Shown: one piece after another, positions 8,671-16,909 of the stretch
Layout of the letters: each line of letters opens with the position of its first letter
Position numbering within the stretch: position 1 is the stretch's first letter
NCBI GenBank assembly: GCA_022844475.1
Contig: JALHLR010000003.1
Coordinates: forward strand, 12,892-76,891
Direction of reading: 5' to 3'
DNA: 64,000 nt
Source of the DNA: Hyphomonadaceae bacterium
GTDB taxonomy: Bacteria; Pseudomonadota; Alphaproteobacteria; Caulobacterales; Hyphomonadaceae
Notes under the pieces: model-generated
Databases searched by the model: none
Told to the model about the DNA's origin: nothing
Seen by the model: only the letters and a program-made list of their open reading frames with translations
Program-made: the position numbers and the translations under genes

Positions 8671-10893
8671 ATGAATCTCGAAACATTCGGCTGGGACGTG
8701 GATGCAGACGGCATTGCGACGGCCACATTCGACGTGCCGGGCCGCTCGATGAATACGCTGACGGCGAAGGCCATCGCCGACCTCGGCTCCATCGCCAAGG
8801 AAGTTGCGACGAACGACGCCATCAAGGGGCTCGTCATCACGTCAGGCAAAACCAGCGGGTTCTGCGCGGGCGCTGACCTCGGCGAACTCGGCGGCGGTTC
8901 GGGCGGCGGCAGCGACAAGGGTGATCCGGAAGCGCAACTAAAGGCGGCGTTCGAACGCTCGTTCGGAATGAACAAGCTGCTCCGCACTCTTGAAACCGGC
9001 AAGAAACCGGTGGCGTGCGCCATTAACGGTCTGGCGCTTGGCGGCGGTCTCGAAGTTGCGCTGGGCTGCCACTATCGCATCGCGGCCACCGACAACCCCA
9101 AGCTGCAGCTCGGGCTGCCGGAAGCCAAGGTTGGCCTGATGCCGGGCGGCGGCGGCACGCAGCGGCTTCCGCGCCTGATGGGCGCGCAGGCGGCGGCGCC
9201 GTTTCTCCTGCAGGGCGAGAGCATGACGGCCGAGCAGGCCAAGTCGAATGGTGTGGTTCATGAGCTCGCCCCGACGAGCGAACTGGTCGCAAGGGCCAAG
9301 GCGTGGTGCAAGGCCAACCCAAATGCCAAGGCGCCGTGGGATGATCCGAAGTTCAAGCAGCCGGGCGGACTGCCGAACTCGCAGGGCGGCTCCACGGTGT
9401 TCACCTTCGGATCGGCCATGCTGGCCAAGCAGACATGGGGCAACTACCCGGCGCAGAAGCACATCCTGTCGGCCGTCTACGAAGGCCTCAGCGTGCCGAT
9501 GGATGCGGCGCTGCGCATCGAGAGCCGCTATTTCGTCAAGACGCTGATGACGCCGGAAGCGAAGGGCATGATCCGCTCGCTCTTCCTGTCGATGCAGGAC
9601 CTGTCGAAAGGCGCCTCGCGCCCTGCCGGCTTCCCGGCATTCGAGATCAAGAAAGCCGTGGTTGTCGGCGCCGGCCTTATGGGCGCTGGCATTGCCTATG
9701 TGCAGGCCAAGGCCGGCATCCCGACCGTGCTGCTCGATGTAAGCCAGGAGTCCGCGGACAAGGGCAAGGCGTATTCGCAACGCATCGTCGACAAGGATGT
9801 CTCACGCGGCAAGCTGACGAAGGAGAAGGGCGATGCGCTGCTCGCCCTGATCACGCCGTCGACTGACTATTCGCTCGTCAAGGGCGCGGATATCGTTGTT
9901 GAGGCCGTGTTCGAGAACGTCGAACTCAAGGCCAAGGTGACCGCGCAGATCGAGGAGCATCTCGGTGAGAACGCTGTAATGGGCACCAACACGTCGACGC
10001 TTCCGATCACGGGCCTCGCGAAGGCTTCCAGGCGCCCCGCCAACTTCATCGGTATCCACTTCTTCTCACCGGTCGAGCGGATGGGTCTGGTTGAGATAAT
10101 CATGGGCAAGGAGACGACCCAGGAAACGCTCGCGAAGACGATGGACTATGTGCTGAAGATCAAGAAGACGCCGGTGGCGGTTAACGACTTCCGTGGCTTC
10201 TACACCAGCCGCGTGTTCGGCACCTATCCGGAAGAGGGCATGACGATGCTGGCCGAAGGCATCGCGCCGGCGATCATCGAGAATGTAGGCCGCATGGCGG
10301 GCATGCCGATGGGCGCGCTGGAAGTGTCGGACTCGGTGGGCATCGACACGATGCTCAAGATCGGGCGCGAAAGCGCCAAGGTTGCCGGGCGCTCCTATGA
10401 ACAGAACCCGGTGGGTGATCTGGTTGCGTGGATCGTCGAAAGCCAGAACCGCGTCGGCCGCAAGGCAGGCAAAGGGTTCTACGACTACAACGAAGCCGGC
10501 AAACCCTCGCGTCTCTTCCCGGACATCGGCAAGAAGATCGACATCAAGGTGACGGAGTGCCCGCCGGCGCTGAAGGAAGAGCTGACCAAGCGCTTCCTCT
10601 ATCGCCAGTGCGTTGAAGTCGCCCGCTGCTTCGAGGAAGGTGTCATCCTCGATGCGCGCGATGCAGACATCGGCTCCATCCTGGCCTGGGGCTTTGCGCC
10701 GTACACTGGCGGCGTCTGTTCGTTCATGGACCTGAAGGTCGGCATCAAGAAGTTCGTCGAGGAGTGCGACGCGCTCGCCGAGAAACACGGCGAACGCTTC
10801 CGCCCGAACGCGCTGCTGCGCGACATGGCCGCCAAGGGTCAGACCTTCTACTCGCGCTTCCCACCGAAGGACCAGAAGGCGGCTGCGGCCTGA
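8671..10893 (+). CDS. Bifunctional enoyl-CoA hydratase/3-hydroxyacyl-CoA dehydrogenase (FadB/FadJ type)
   Basis: A 740-residue fusion enzyme. ATG 8671 is preferred over 8665 because the AAAGGTGA Shine-Dalgarno ends 6 nt before it. The N-terminal crotonase domain (about 10-190) has SGFCAGADLGELG and LPEAKVGLMPGGGG. The NAD-binding dehydrogenase domain starts near 328 (VVVGAGLMGAG). Its C-terminal domains extend to about 720 (HFFSPVERM, GKGFYDYNEAGKPS). It hydrates enoyl-CoA and oxidises 3-hydroxyacyl-CoA to 3-ketoacyl-CoA for the upstream thiolase. It is the last gene of the cluster, followed 25 nt later by a strong terminator. Confidence 0.92.
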   Translation: MNLETFGWDVDADGIATATFDVPGRSMNTLTAKAIADLGSIAKEVATNDAIKGLVITSGKTSGFCAGADLGELGGGSGGGSDKGDPEAQLKAAFERSFGMNKLLRTLETGKKPVACAINGLALGGGLEVALGCHYRIAATDNPKLQLGLPEAKVGLMPGGGGTQRLPRLMGAQAAAPFLLQGESMTAEQAKSNGVVHELAPTSELVARAKAWCKANPNAKAPWDDPKFKQPGGLPNSQGGSTVFTFGSAMLAKQTWGNYPAQKHILSAVYEGLSVPMDAALRIESRYFVKTLMTPEAKGMIRSLFLSMQDLSKGASRPAGFPAFEIKKAVVVGAGLMGAGIAYVQAKAGIPTVLLDVSQESADKGKAYSQRIVDKDVSRGKLTKEKGDALLALITPSTDYSLVKGADIVVEAVFENVELKAKVTAQIEEHLGENAVMGTNTSTLPITGLAKASRRPANFIGIHFFSPVERMGLVEIIMGKETTQETLAKTMDYVLKIKKTPVAVNDFRGFYTSRVFGTYPEEGMTMLAEGIAPAIIENVGRMAGMPMGALEVSDSVGIDTMLKIGRESAKVAGRSYEQNPVGDLVAWIVESQNRVGRKAGKGFYDYNEAGKPSRLFPDIGKKIDIKVTECPPALKEELTKRFLYRQCVEVARCFEEGVILDARDADIGSILAWGFAPYTGGVCSFMDLKVGIKKFVEECDALAEKHGERFRPNALLRDMAAKGQTFYSRFPPKDQKAAAA

Positions 10894-10918
10894 TCAGGCC
10901 TGAGATGATCCAGTTGAG

Positions 10919-10944
10919 GGGCCGGGCGAGTGATCGCCCGGCCC
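10919..10944. terminator. Rho-independent terminator after the beta-oxidation operon
   Basis: A perfect 11-bp stem (GGGCCGGGCGA / TCGCCCGGCCC) with a GTGA loop is followed by a T-rich tail (ttctcatttt). It closes the plus-strand operon and lies just downstream of the convergent S9 peptidase gene, so it may work both ways. Confidence 0.85.
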
Positions 10945-10947
10945 TTC

Positions 10948-12900
10948 TCATTTTCCAATATGCTTGTCGAGGAACTCGCCAAGCGAGGTCAGCACGATGC
11001 GGCGGCTGTCGTTGTCGACGAGGCTGTGGTCGTCGCCGTTGATGCGGATGTACTGAACCGACTTCTGCGCGTTCTTGAGGGCATCGTTCATGACTTCGCT
11101 CTGGCGGATCGGCACGACAGTGTCTGAAGCACCGTGGATCAGTAGAACCGGCGCCGTGAACCTATCCGCATGCAGAGCTGGTGAGACAGCGTCGATCGCG
11201 TCGCGATCCTTGTCCGGATCGCCGATCAACGACTCCCAGTAGGTAACGGTACGACTGCGATCGCCGTGTTCCCTGCGCTCGGTGGCAAGCATTTCCCGCA
11301 AGTGCGAAACGCCTGCGATGGACGCCACGCACTTGTACTTGTCGGGCGTCAAGGCGCCGCCGGCCAGCGCCGCGTATCCACCATAGCTCCACCCAACGAT
11401 GCATATGCGTGCGGGATCGGCCCAGCCCATCTCAATGAGCGCGTCTGCGCCATCGGTGATGTCGTCCTGCATCTTGCGGCCCCATTCGCCATATCCAGCG
11501 TACGCGAAGGCCTGCCCAAAGCCTGCTGACCCTCGGAAATTCGGCTGAAGGACGGCGTAGCCTTCATTGGCCATGTACTGGGCAAGCCAATCGAAGCCGA
11601 CAGCATCATACGCTTCGGGACCGCCATGCGGCATGACCACCAGTGGCAGATTTTTGCGGGCCTCAACCTGCACATTGGCCGGCCAAGTCAGGAGGCCGGG
11701 AATAGTGAGGCCGTCGCGCGCCTTGTATTCGATGGTTACAACCTCGCCGACGTCCTCCGGCTTGATCTCCGGCCGGGCGCTGGAGATCACGCTCAGAGAC
11801 CTGGTAGCCCGATCGAAGAGGTAGTACCGTTCCGCATACGCGCCGCCCTCCACGAAAAACAATAGCTTCGACCAGTCGTCCGCCCATGAGTCGAGGTAGA
11901 CAGAGGAACCTCCGAGCGCCCGAATGACGCTATTGATGTCCTTCTCAAGCGCCTCGTCGACCATGTCGTAGCTGGGAAACATTCCCGAGTACCGCACGCC
12001 GTGGACGACGCGATTGATGTCCTGGATGACCCCGGCAACTTCTGCGTTCTCACGCTCCATCACGGGCCCGGACACGCTGCCGTCGTCCATCGACATCATG
12101 TAGAGCGACAGGAACGCAGACTCGTTCGCCTCCAGCGTGATGAGGGATTTTCCATCGCTGGAAACACCGACAGCACTCGTTTCGGGAAGAGGCGTCTGCC
12201 GTTCGTAGATCGTCCTCCAGTCACCATTGGTCTGACGTGTACGCAGCTGATGGATTTGGCTTTTCTCGTTGAATTCCTCCCGGACAATGACGCGGCCTGA
12301 GGCGTTGACCAGCCAGTCTATCGTGCTGCTCGTTCCCTTGCCGCCGTCGAGACGCAGGCCCCGGCCCGTCTCCAAGGGTACGCGAAGCAGATCAAAGTCA
12401 GGCTCAGGGTCGTTGAGGCCCATGAACGCCGGCATGAGCACATTCTTGCCACCGGGCTCAACTCCGAGAATCCGACCAAGTCCTGCCTGAGCGGGGTAGA
12501 TGTCGCGTGTCTCCCGGAGCAGCTGGGTGCTCTTGCCTGTTGCCAGATTGAACGCGAAAGCGGCGGAGAACTCATACCTGCCACGATAGCCTAGCGTGCG
12601 CGTCTCCTTGGAAGCGACGAGGATGACGTAATCGTTGCCGACAAAATGAACATATCGCGCGCGGATATCCCCAACGCGGGTGATGCCTCTGCTCGTTCGT
12701 GATTCAAGATCGCGGACGACAAGGACATCATCGCCGTCGCTTCTTTGGAGAAACGCGACCTTCTTTCCGTCGGGCGAGAGTTCCATCCCACGAATGCCGG
12801 GAACGTCGCCGAAGGCCTCCAGCGGGGGCTTGGCCACCGCTGCCGGGCTGAGGGCACACAACCCAAAACACAGCGCAGCAACTACGGAAGTCAACCGCAT
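10948..12900 (-). CDS. S9 family prolyl oligopeptidase-like serine peptidase, exported
   Basis: A 650-residue protein. ATG 12900 is chosen because it opens a clean signal peptide (MRLTSVVAALCFGLCALSPAAVA) after a GGGGGG purine run. The middle is a beta-propeller-like region. The C-terminal alpha/beta-hydrolase domain has the nucleophile elbow GWSYGGYAAL (Ser near 503), the Asp in GASDTVVP (about 591) and the His in DDHSL (about 625). The catalytic triad is complete. Members of the family cleave short peptides, often after proline or as dipeptidyl peptidases, in the periplasm. It is transcribed alone. Confidence 0.9.
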   Translation of the reverse strand: MRLTSVVAALCFGLCALSPAAVAKPPLEAFGDVPGIRGMELSPDGKKVAFLQRSDGDDVLVVRDLESRTSRGITRVGDIRARYVHFVGNDYVILVASKETRTLGYRGRYEFSAAFAFNLATGKSTQLLRETRDIYPAQAGLGRILGVEPGGKNVLMPAFMGLNDPEPDFDLLRVPLETGRGLRLDGGKGTSSTIDWLVNASGRVIVREEFNEKSQIHQLRTRQTNGDWRTIYERQTPLPETSAVGVSSDGKSLITLEANESAFLSLYMMSMDDGSVSGPVMERENAEVAGVIQDINRVVHGVRYSGMFPSYDMVDEALEKDINSVIRALGGSSVYLDSWADDWSKLLFFVEGGAYAERYYLFDRATRSLSVISSARPEIKPEDVGEVVTIEYKARDGLTIPGLLTWPANVQVEARKNLPLVVMPHGGPEAYDAVGFDWLAQYMANEGYAVLQPNFRGSAGFGQAFAYAGYGEWGRKMQDDITDGADALIEMGWADPARICIVGWSYGGYAALAGGALTPDKYKCVASIAGVSHLREMLATERREHGDRSRTVTYWESLIGDPDKDRDAIDAVSPALHADRFTAPVLLIHGASDTVVPIRQSEVMNDALKNAQKSVQYIRINGDDHSLVDNDSRRIVLTSLGEFLDKHIGK

Positions 12901-13027
12901 AGTTCCCCCCAAACCGCAACCAACCTTTTCGATCGTACCGTGTTCCCGCTTCAAGAAAAGACCGCTGGTGCGCGCTGACGCCCTTGGCCCGTGGGGGGAT
13001 CCTTCAATGTGTGTTCGGGAGTACGAC

Positions 13028-13546
13028 ATGCGTTCTTGTTTCGGTAGAGCGACTGCGGTGCTCCTTTTTTCTTGCAGTCCCGCTTATGCTGATGTGGTCG
13101 CAAAGGCGCCGGACGGAATGACGATCCGCATAGTCGCCGAGGCGCCGATCGACGGCGATGCAGCGTGGGCGAGGTTGGTGGATGTGGCCACCTTGTGGGG
13201 TAGCTCTCATAGCTATTCGGGCGATGCGAAGTCACTGTCGCTGGATGCGCGGGCGGGTGGATGCTGGTGCGAGATCTGGGCGGGCGGCGAAGTTGAGCAT
13301 GGCCGCGTCGCCTTGGTCATGCCGAAGCAGATGCTGCGGGTCGCCGGCGCTTTCGGGCCGCTGCAGGATCTTGGCGTCAGCGCGGCGATGACGTTCACGC
13401 TGGCCGATGGAGCGACAGCCGGGACGACCAGGCTGACGCTTGACTACAAGGCGGTCGGCAGTTTGTTGTCGGGGCTAGACCAGTTGGCGCCACTCGTTGA
13501 CCAGGTTCTTGTCGAACAGGTGAAGCGCTTCGTCGCTGTCACTTGA
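13028..13546 (+). CDS. SRPBCC (START-like) family protein with signal peptide
   Basis: A 172-residue protein. ATG 13028 follows GGGAG. The first 22 residues resemble a signal peptide ending near PAYA. The remainder fits the SRPBCC ligand-binding fold seen in polyketide cyclase/dehydrase-like proteins (IVAEAPIDGDAAWARLVDVATLWGSS near the start, then a beta-rich middle and a long C-terminal helix). The ligand is unknown. The gene is divergent from the S9 peptidase and convergent with the OmpA lipoprotein. Confidence 0.75.
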   Translation: MRSCFGRATAVLLFSCSPAYADVVAKAPDGMTIRIVAEAPIDGDAAWARLVDVATLWGSSHSYSGDAKSLSLDARAGGCWCEIWAGGEVEHGRVALVMPKQMLRVAGAFGPLQDLGVSAAMTFTLADGATAGTTRLTLDYKAVGSLLSGLDQLAPLVDQVLVEQVKRFVAVT

Positions 13547-13553
13547 TACAAAA

Positions 13554-13581
13554 GGAAGGGCGCTCTTTCGAGCGCCCTTCC
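13554..13581. terminator. Bidirectional terminator hairpin
   Basis: A perfect 12-bp stem (GGAAGGGCGCTC / GAGCGCCCTTCC) has a TTTC loop. It lies between the convergent SRPBCC and OmpA genes. The minus strand carries a TTTT run after the stem, so it works best for the OmpA gene. Confidence 0.85.
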
Positions 13582-13604
13582 CAGTTTCATCGCTGTAGAG
13601 ATGA

Positions 13605-14258
13605 TCAGCCTTCCACGACCGGGCGCAGGACGACCTGCACGCGGCGGTTGACCGAGCGCTTGGACTCCGTGTCGTCCGGCACAACAAGCGGCTGGCTTTC
13701 GCCGAGCCCGCCGGTCGCCATGCGCTGACCCAGGACGCCCTTGCCCTGCAGGTAGACGCGCACGGCTTCGGCGCGACGGTAGGACAGATCGAGGTTGGCC
13801 TGCTCCGCGCCTTCGGTCGAAGCGTGACCAATGATGTCGATCGTCGTTCTCGGATAGAGGTTGAGCGACTCCGCAACCTTGTCGAGCGTCGGCATGAAGG
13901 AAGCGTCGAGGTTCGCCGAACCCTTTGCGAAGGTGACATCGGACGGCATCACGAGTTCGATACGGTCGCCGATGCGCTGAATACCGATGCCGCTCGAGGC
14001 GACCTTGCGGCGCATGTCTTCTTCCTGGCCGTCCATGTAGCGGCCGATACCAGCCCCCGCTAACGCGCCGACGGCTGCGCCAACAGCGGCGTTGCGTCCA
14101 TCATTGCCGCCCGCAAACACGCCGCCGAGGCCGCCGACGATCGCGCCAATAGCGGCCCCGCGGCCGGTGTTGCCGTAGATCGACTCGCCCGTGATCGGGT
14201 CAGTTGCGCACGCGCCAAGCGCAAGCGCCGACGCCATGAATACGAGAGTCCGCTTCAT
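13605..14258 (-). CDS. OmpA family outer-membrane lipoprotein with glycine zipper
   Basis: A 217-residue protein. The signal peptide ends in a lipobox (LGAC, Cys17). A glycine-rich zipper segment follows (about 30-75, GAAIGAIVGGLGG and GAAVGALAGAGIG). An OmpA-like peptidoglycan-binding domain covers about 100-215 and includes DIIGHASTEG and LSYRRAEAVRVYL. It should anchor in the outer membrane and bind peptidoglycan. The combination resembles the YiaD/Pal-like group. AGGAG lies 7-8 nt before the ATG. Transcription ends at the shared hairpin. Confidence 0.9.
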   Translation of the reverse strand: MKRTLVFMASALALGACATDPITGESIYGNTGRGAAIGAIVGGLGGVFAGGNDGRNAAVGAAVGALAGAGIGRYMDGQEEDMRRKVASSGIGIQRIGDRIELVMPSDVTFAKGSANLDASFMPTLDKVAESLNLYPRTTIDIIGHASTEGAEQANLDLSYRRAEAVRVYLQGKGVLGQRMATGGLGESQPLVVPDDTESKRSVNRRVQVVLRPVVEG

Positions 14259-14658
14259 CGATATCTCCTGATCAGTCCGAATCGACGCCCACGCCGGTTC
14301 GCGCAGATGTATATCGGCGACGCTGAGGGCACAAACGCGGCGCGATTGGATCGGTTGCGCCTTTGTTGGTTCAGCCGAAGTTCATCGGCTCCCCACCCGC
14401 GTGTGCTGGCGCGCGGCATTGCCCAAATCATCCATGCAGTCGCTCGGTCAACCGACAGGTGATTTTCGAGAGCCATGCAGCCGTCGTTTCAAACTCCAGC
14501 AAAATCAGCGATCTAATGCAGAAACGATCATGGTGGTGTGGCGTGGATGGCCCTTGATGGCACAGGGCTCCTCAGCGGACGTGGAAGTGCTAGTGTGCGA
14601 GTCTGAGAGAACGACCGCGGAAGCGGGACGGTTGGGGATAGAGCGAGGATCCACGGGT
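14259..14658. other. 400-bp intergenic region with two divergent promoters expected
   Basis: This lies between the divergent OmpA and COG3650-like genes. Short open frames on both strands lack Shine-Dalgarno support and coding bias. No RNA gene or repeat was recognised. One GANTC is present near 14600. The region presumably holds both promoters, but no convincing -35/-10 pair was identified. Confidence 0.5.
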
Positions 14659-15528
14659 ATGCCGAGTTTCGTCGGCCGAGACGGTGCGCTTAAGCGGTTC
14701 TCCGCTCTGGTGGCCCTTGCGCTCTGCACCGGCGCTTGCGGCGACAATGCTGCGCAGACAGCCGCGGTTGATCCCGCCGCCGGCAGCGCAACGAGCGGCC
14801 TACAGACAACGGGCGCGGGTCCGTCCGATCCCGTCAATTCGCCGATCGTGAATGCGCCGACGGGCCCGCTGGACACCTCGGCCTGGGTGCTGCCGGCGCC
14901 GTTCTATGCGGCAGGCGACGAGCCAGCCTGGCGGATGGAAATCATCGATGGCTGGTTCTCGTTCAAGCGATCGGGCCTGAGGGCGATCGAGGAGCCGCTG
15001 GTTCAGCCGCGTCAGGAGAACGGGGCCGACGTATACGCAACCGGATCGCTGACCGTGACGATAAAGCGTGAAGGTTGCAGCACCGAGGCAGGCGGAAGCG
15101 GCGAGTTCTCCGCACTTGTGACGTTCGATGAACTTAATTTCGACGGCTGCGCCTTTTCCGGAGCGATGGCCAACACATCCGTCGAGGCGGCGACAGTGAT
15201 TGAATCGCTGGGGCCGATCGATGCCTGCCTCGCGCAGCTTGGGCAGCCGGCGCTCGCGACTGCCGTATATCCGCGCCAGGACGGCGAGCAGGTGGCCGTG
15301 GGACTCCGCACCAAGTCTGGCGTGCTCTATGAATGCCTGACGCAGGTTTCGGACGTGGCGGTTCTTTCGCTCGATCCAATCGAGCAGGGTGCCCAGCCGG
15401 CCTGGATGAACCGCATGCGCTTCGTGCGCGAGGGAATCCAGACTGCAGCGGAATGTCCGGATGCGGAGGAGGTCCGCATTGGCGACCAGGTCGTTGGGCG
15501 CCTGCTCGGACGCGCCTGCAAGTTCTAG
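14659..15528 (+). CDS. COG3650-like exported protein/putative lipoprotein
   Basis: A 289-residue protein. ATG 14659 is selected because it begins a signal peptide (LKRFSALVALALCTGAC), with GAGG upstream. The lipobox is imperfect (CTGAC), so lipidation is uncertain. After a low-complexity Ala/Thr/Pro linker, PFYAAGDEPAWRMEI resembles the opening motif of COG3650-type domains (xxGxEPxWxxxI). Four or more cysteines in the mature part could form disulfides. The function is unknown. It converges on the next minus-strand gene with 7 bp between them. Confidence 0.65.
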   Translation: MPSFVGRDGALKRFSALVALALCTGACGDNAAQTAAVDPAAGSATSGLQTTGAGPSDPVNSPIVNAPTGPLDTSAWVLPAPFYAAGDEPAWRMEIIDGWFSFKRSGLRAIEEPLVQPRQENGADVYATGSLTVTIKREGCSTEAGGSGEFSALVTFDELNFDGCAFSGAMANTSVEAATVIESLGPIDACLAQLGQPALATAVYPRQDGEQVAVGLRTKSGVLYECLTQVSDVAVLSLDPIEQGAQPAWMNRMRFVREGIQTAAECPDAEEVRIGDQVVGRLLGRACKF

Positions 15529-15535
15529 CGCCGGT

Positions 15536-16132
15536 CTAGTTCCACGGTTTGTAGACGTTCGATCCGGAGACCGGCGGCCGGGGTGGGGGGGTGGGCGAAA
15601 CTTGTGCGAAGCGCTCGAAACTGGCGGACGTTGATTGCTCAACACCCTGCACTGACCGTGCGCTGATGCCATGGGCCAACATGTCAGGTTGCGACGGTTT
15701 CAGCGGCGGCTGCGCAGACCCTTCTGCGCGCTCGGTTTCTGCGAAGCTCGTGGTTTGTCCGAATGCGGCAGCTGGTTCCGCCGCCGGCTTCGTCGGGGGC
15801 GCAGACAGCGAGGACAGGATGGTCGAAACGGCTTCCTCGGCTCCTCGTGCAATGCGTTGGGCGCGGTGGGCCATTTCGGTCACGCGGGTGGCGTAAGTGC
15901 CATCGCCGTTTGGCCAGTTGACGGCTGCGAGAATGTCGGAGGTTGCAGTCTCGAGTTCCCGGCCATCAGCGCGGAGCAGGCGGAGGGCCGGCGGCGCGGC
16001 TGCGATTTCCACGACATAGCCTTCGGTCTCGAGGCGAGCGCTTCCCTGCGGCCCCTCTATCCAGGCGAGGTTGCCGCCTGAGGTGAGCTCATACAGCTTG
16101 CGGATCAGTTGCTGTGTTGATGCGTGCAGCAT
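15536..16132 (-). CDS. Uncharacterised protein with Pro-rich C-terminus
   Basis: A 198-residue protein not recognised. Residues 1-110 look folded (MLHASTQQLIRKLYELTSG, then a beta-rich segment and a helix ending in RIARGAEEAVSTIL). The rest is Pro/Ala/Ser-rich and probably disordered. There is no signal peptide or membrane helix, so it is likely cytoplasmic. It has good coding bias for this genome. It lies downstream of vsr with a 49-bp gap, in the same orientation. Confidence 0.65.
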   Translation of the reverse strand: MLHASTQQLIRKLYELTSGGNLAWIEGPQGSARLETEGYVVEIAAAPPALRLLRADGRELETATSDILAAVNWPNGDGTYATRVTEMAHRAQRIARGAEEAVSTILSSLSAPPTKPAAEPAAAFGQTTSFAETERAEGSAQPPLKPSQPDMLAHGISARSVQGVEQSTSASFERFAQVSPTPPPRPPVSGSNVYKPWN

Positions 16133-16181
16133 GGATCGAGCCCTTGTCCCATCAGAAACATGGAAGCCGGGCCCGGCAGGG

Positions 16182-16604
16182 TCAAGCCTGAGTCCGTATG
16201 CCGACGCGCCGGGTGATAAGCCGCGCCAGTCTGACGGCGTCCTTTGTCTCGCACTCCCAGATCACGGCACGTTTCCAGCCGAGTTTTCGCAGGCTGGTCA
16301 GCGAAGCAGCGTCCCGCGCCATGTTGCCTGCAATCTTGGCTTGCCAGTAGGCGCGGTTGGAGAGCGGCATGCGGGCGCCGCGTGCGCAATCATGGCCGTG
16401 CCAGAAGCATCCGTGCACAAACAGGGCGACGCGGCGAGACGGGAAGACGAGGTCCGGGCTGCCGGCTAGATCGCTGCGTCCGAGGCGGAAACGCAGACCG
16501 AGTGCATGGGCGGAGCGACGAACCTTGAGTTCCGGCGCCGTGTCCCGCGATTTCACGGCGCGCATGACAGCGGAACGTTTCTCGGTGTCGAAGACGTCCG
16601 TCAT
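16182..16604 (-). CDS. vsr: Very short patch repair endonuclease (Vsr)
   Basis: A 140-residue endonuclease. The start is ATG 16604 (MTDVFDTEKRSAVMRAVKS), which matches family N-termini; the longer frame to 16709 is not needed. Conserved features are the Asp at residue 51 (GSPDLVFP), the FVHGCFWHGHDC metal-binding segment (62-73), and WQAKIAGNMARD and WECE near the end. Vsr nicks next to T:G mismatches that arise by deamination of 5-methylcytosine, so it partners the nearby cytosine methyltransferase. Unlike E. coli dcm-vsr, a third gene on the other strand lies between them. Confidence 0.93.
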   Translation of the reverse strand: MTDVFDTEKRSAVMRAVKSRDTAPELKVRRSAHALGLRFRLGRSDLAGSPDLVFPSRRVALFVHGCFWHGHDCARGARMPLSNRAYWQAKIAGNMARDAASLTSLRKLGWKRAVIWECETKDAVRLARLITRRVGIRTQA

Positions 16605-16674
16605 CAGAGGTTGTATCTGTCCGCTTCTGGCGCAAGGTTGCGCTGCAACGATTCCACAGAGCGGAGGAAACACA

Positions 16675-16908
16675 ATGGCGCGGACCACACATCGCAGCAC
16701 CGGCGGCAAGAAACTCTACGCCGTTCGGGACGCAGAAGGACAGTTCAAGGACATCCAGACCTACAAGCGCGCCCACGGGCAGGATGTGAAACGCGTGAGC
16801 AAGGCCGAGACGGCAGCCAAGAAGGCGGCGAAGAAAAAGGTCGCGAAGGCTGTCGTGAAGAAAGCGCCAGTGAAGAAGAGCGCAAAAAAACCCGCGAAGA
16901 AGAAGTAG
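16675..16908 (+). CDS. Lysine-rich histone H1-like small protein
   Basis: A 77-residue, very basic protein. ATG 16675 follows GGAGGA. Residues 1-42 are a conserved-looking head (GGKKLYAVRDAEGQFKDIQT). Residues 43-77 are a Lys/Ala/Val tail of KKAAKKK and KKPAKKK repeats resembling the C-terminus of histone H1 or AlgP-type proteins. Nucleic-acid binding is likely from composition alone. It is divergent from vsr (70 bp apart) and ends 1 bp before the convergent dcm stop. Confidence 0.8.
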   Translation: MARTTHRSTGGKKLYAVRDAEGQFKDIQTYKRAHGQDVKRVSKAETAAKKAAKKKVAKAVVKKAPVKKSAKKPAKKK

Positions 16909-16909
16909 C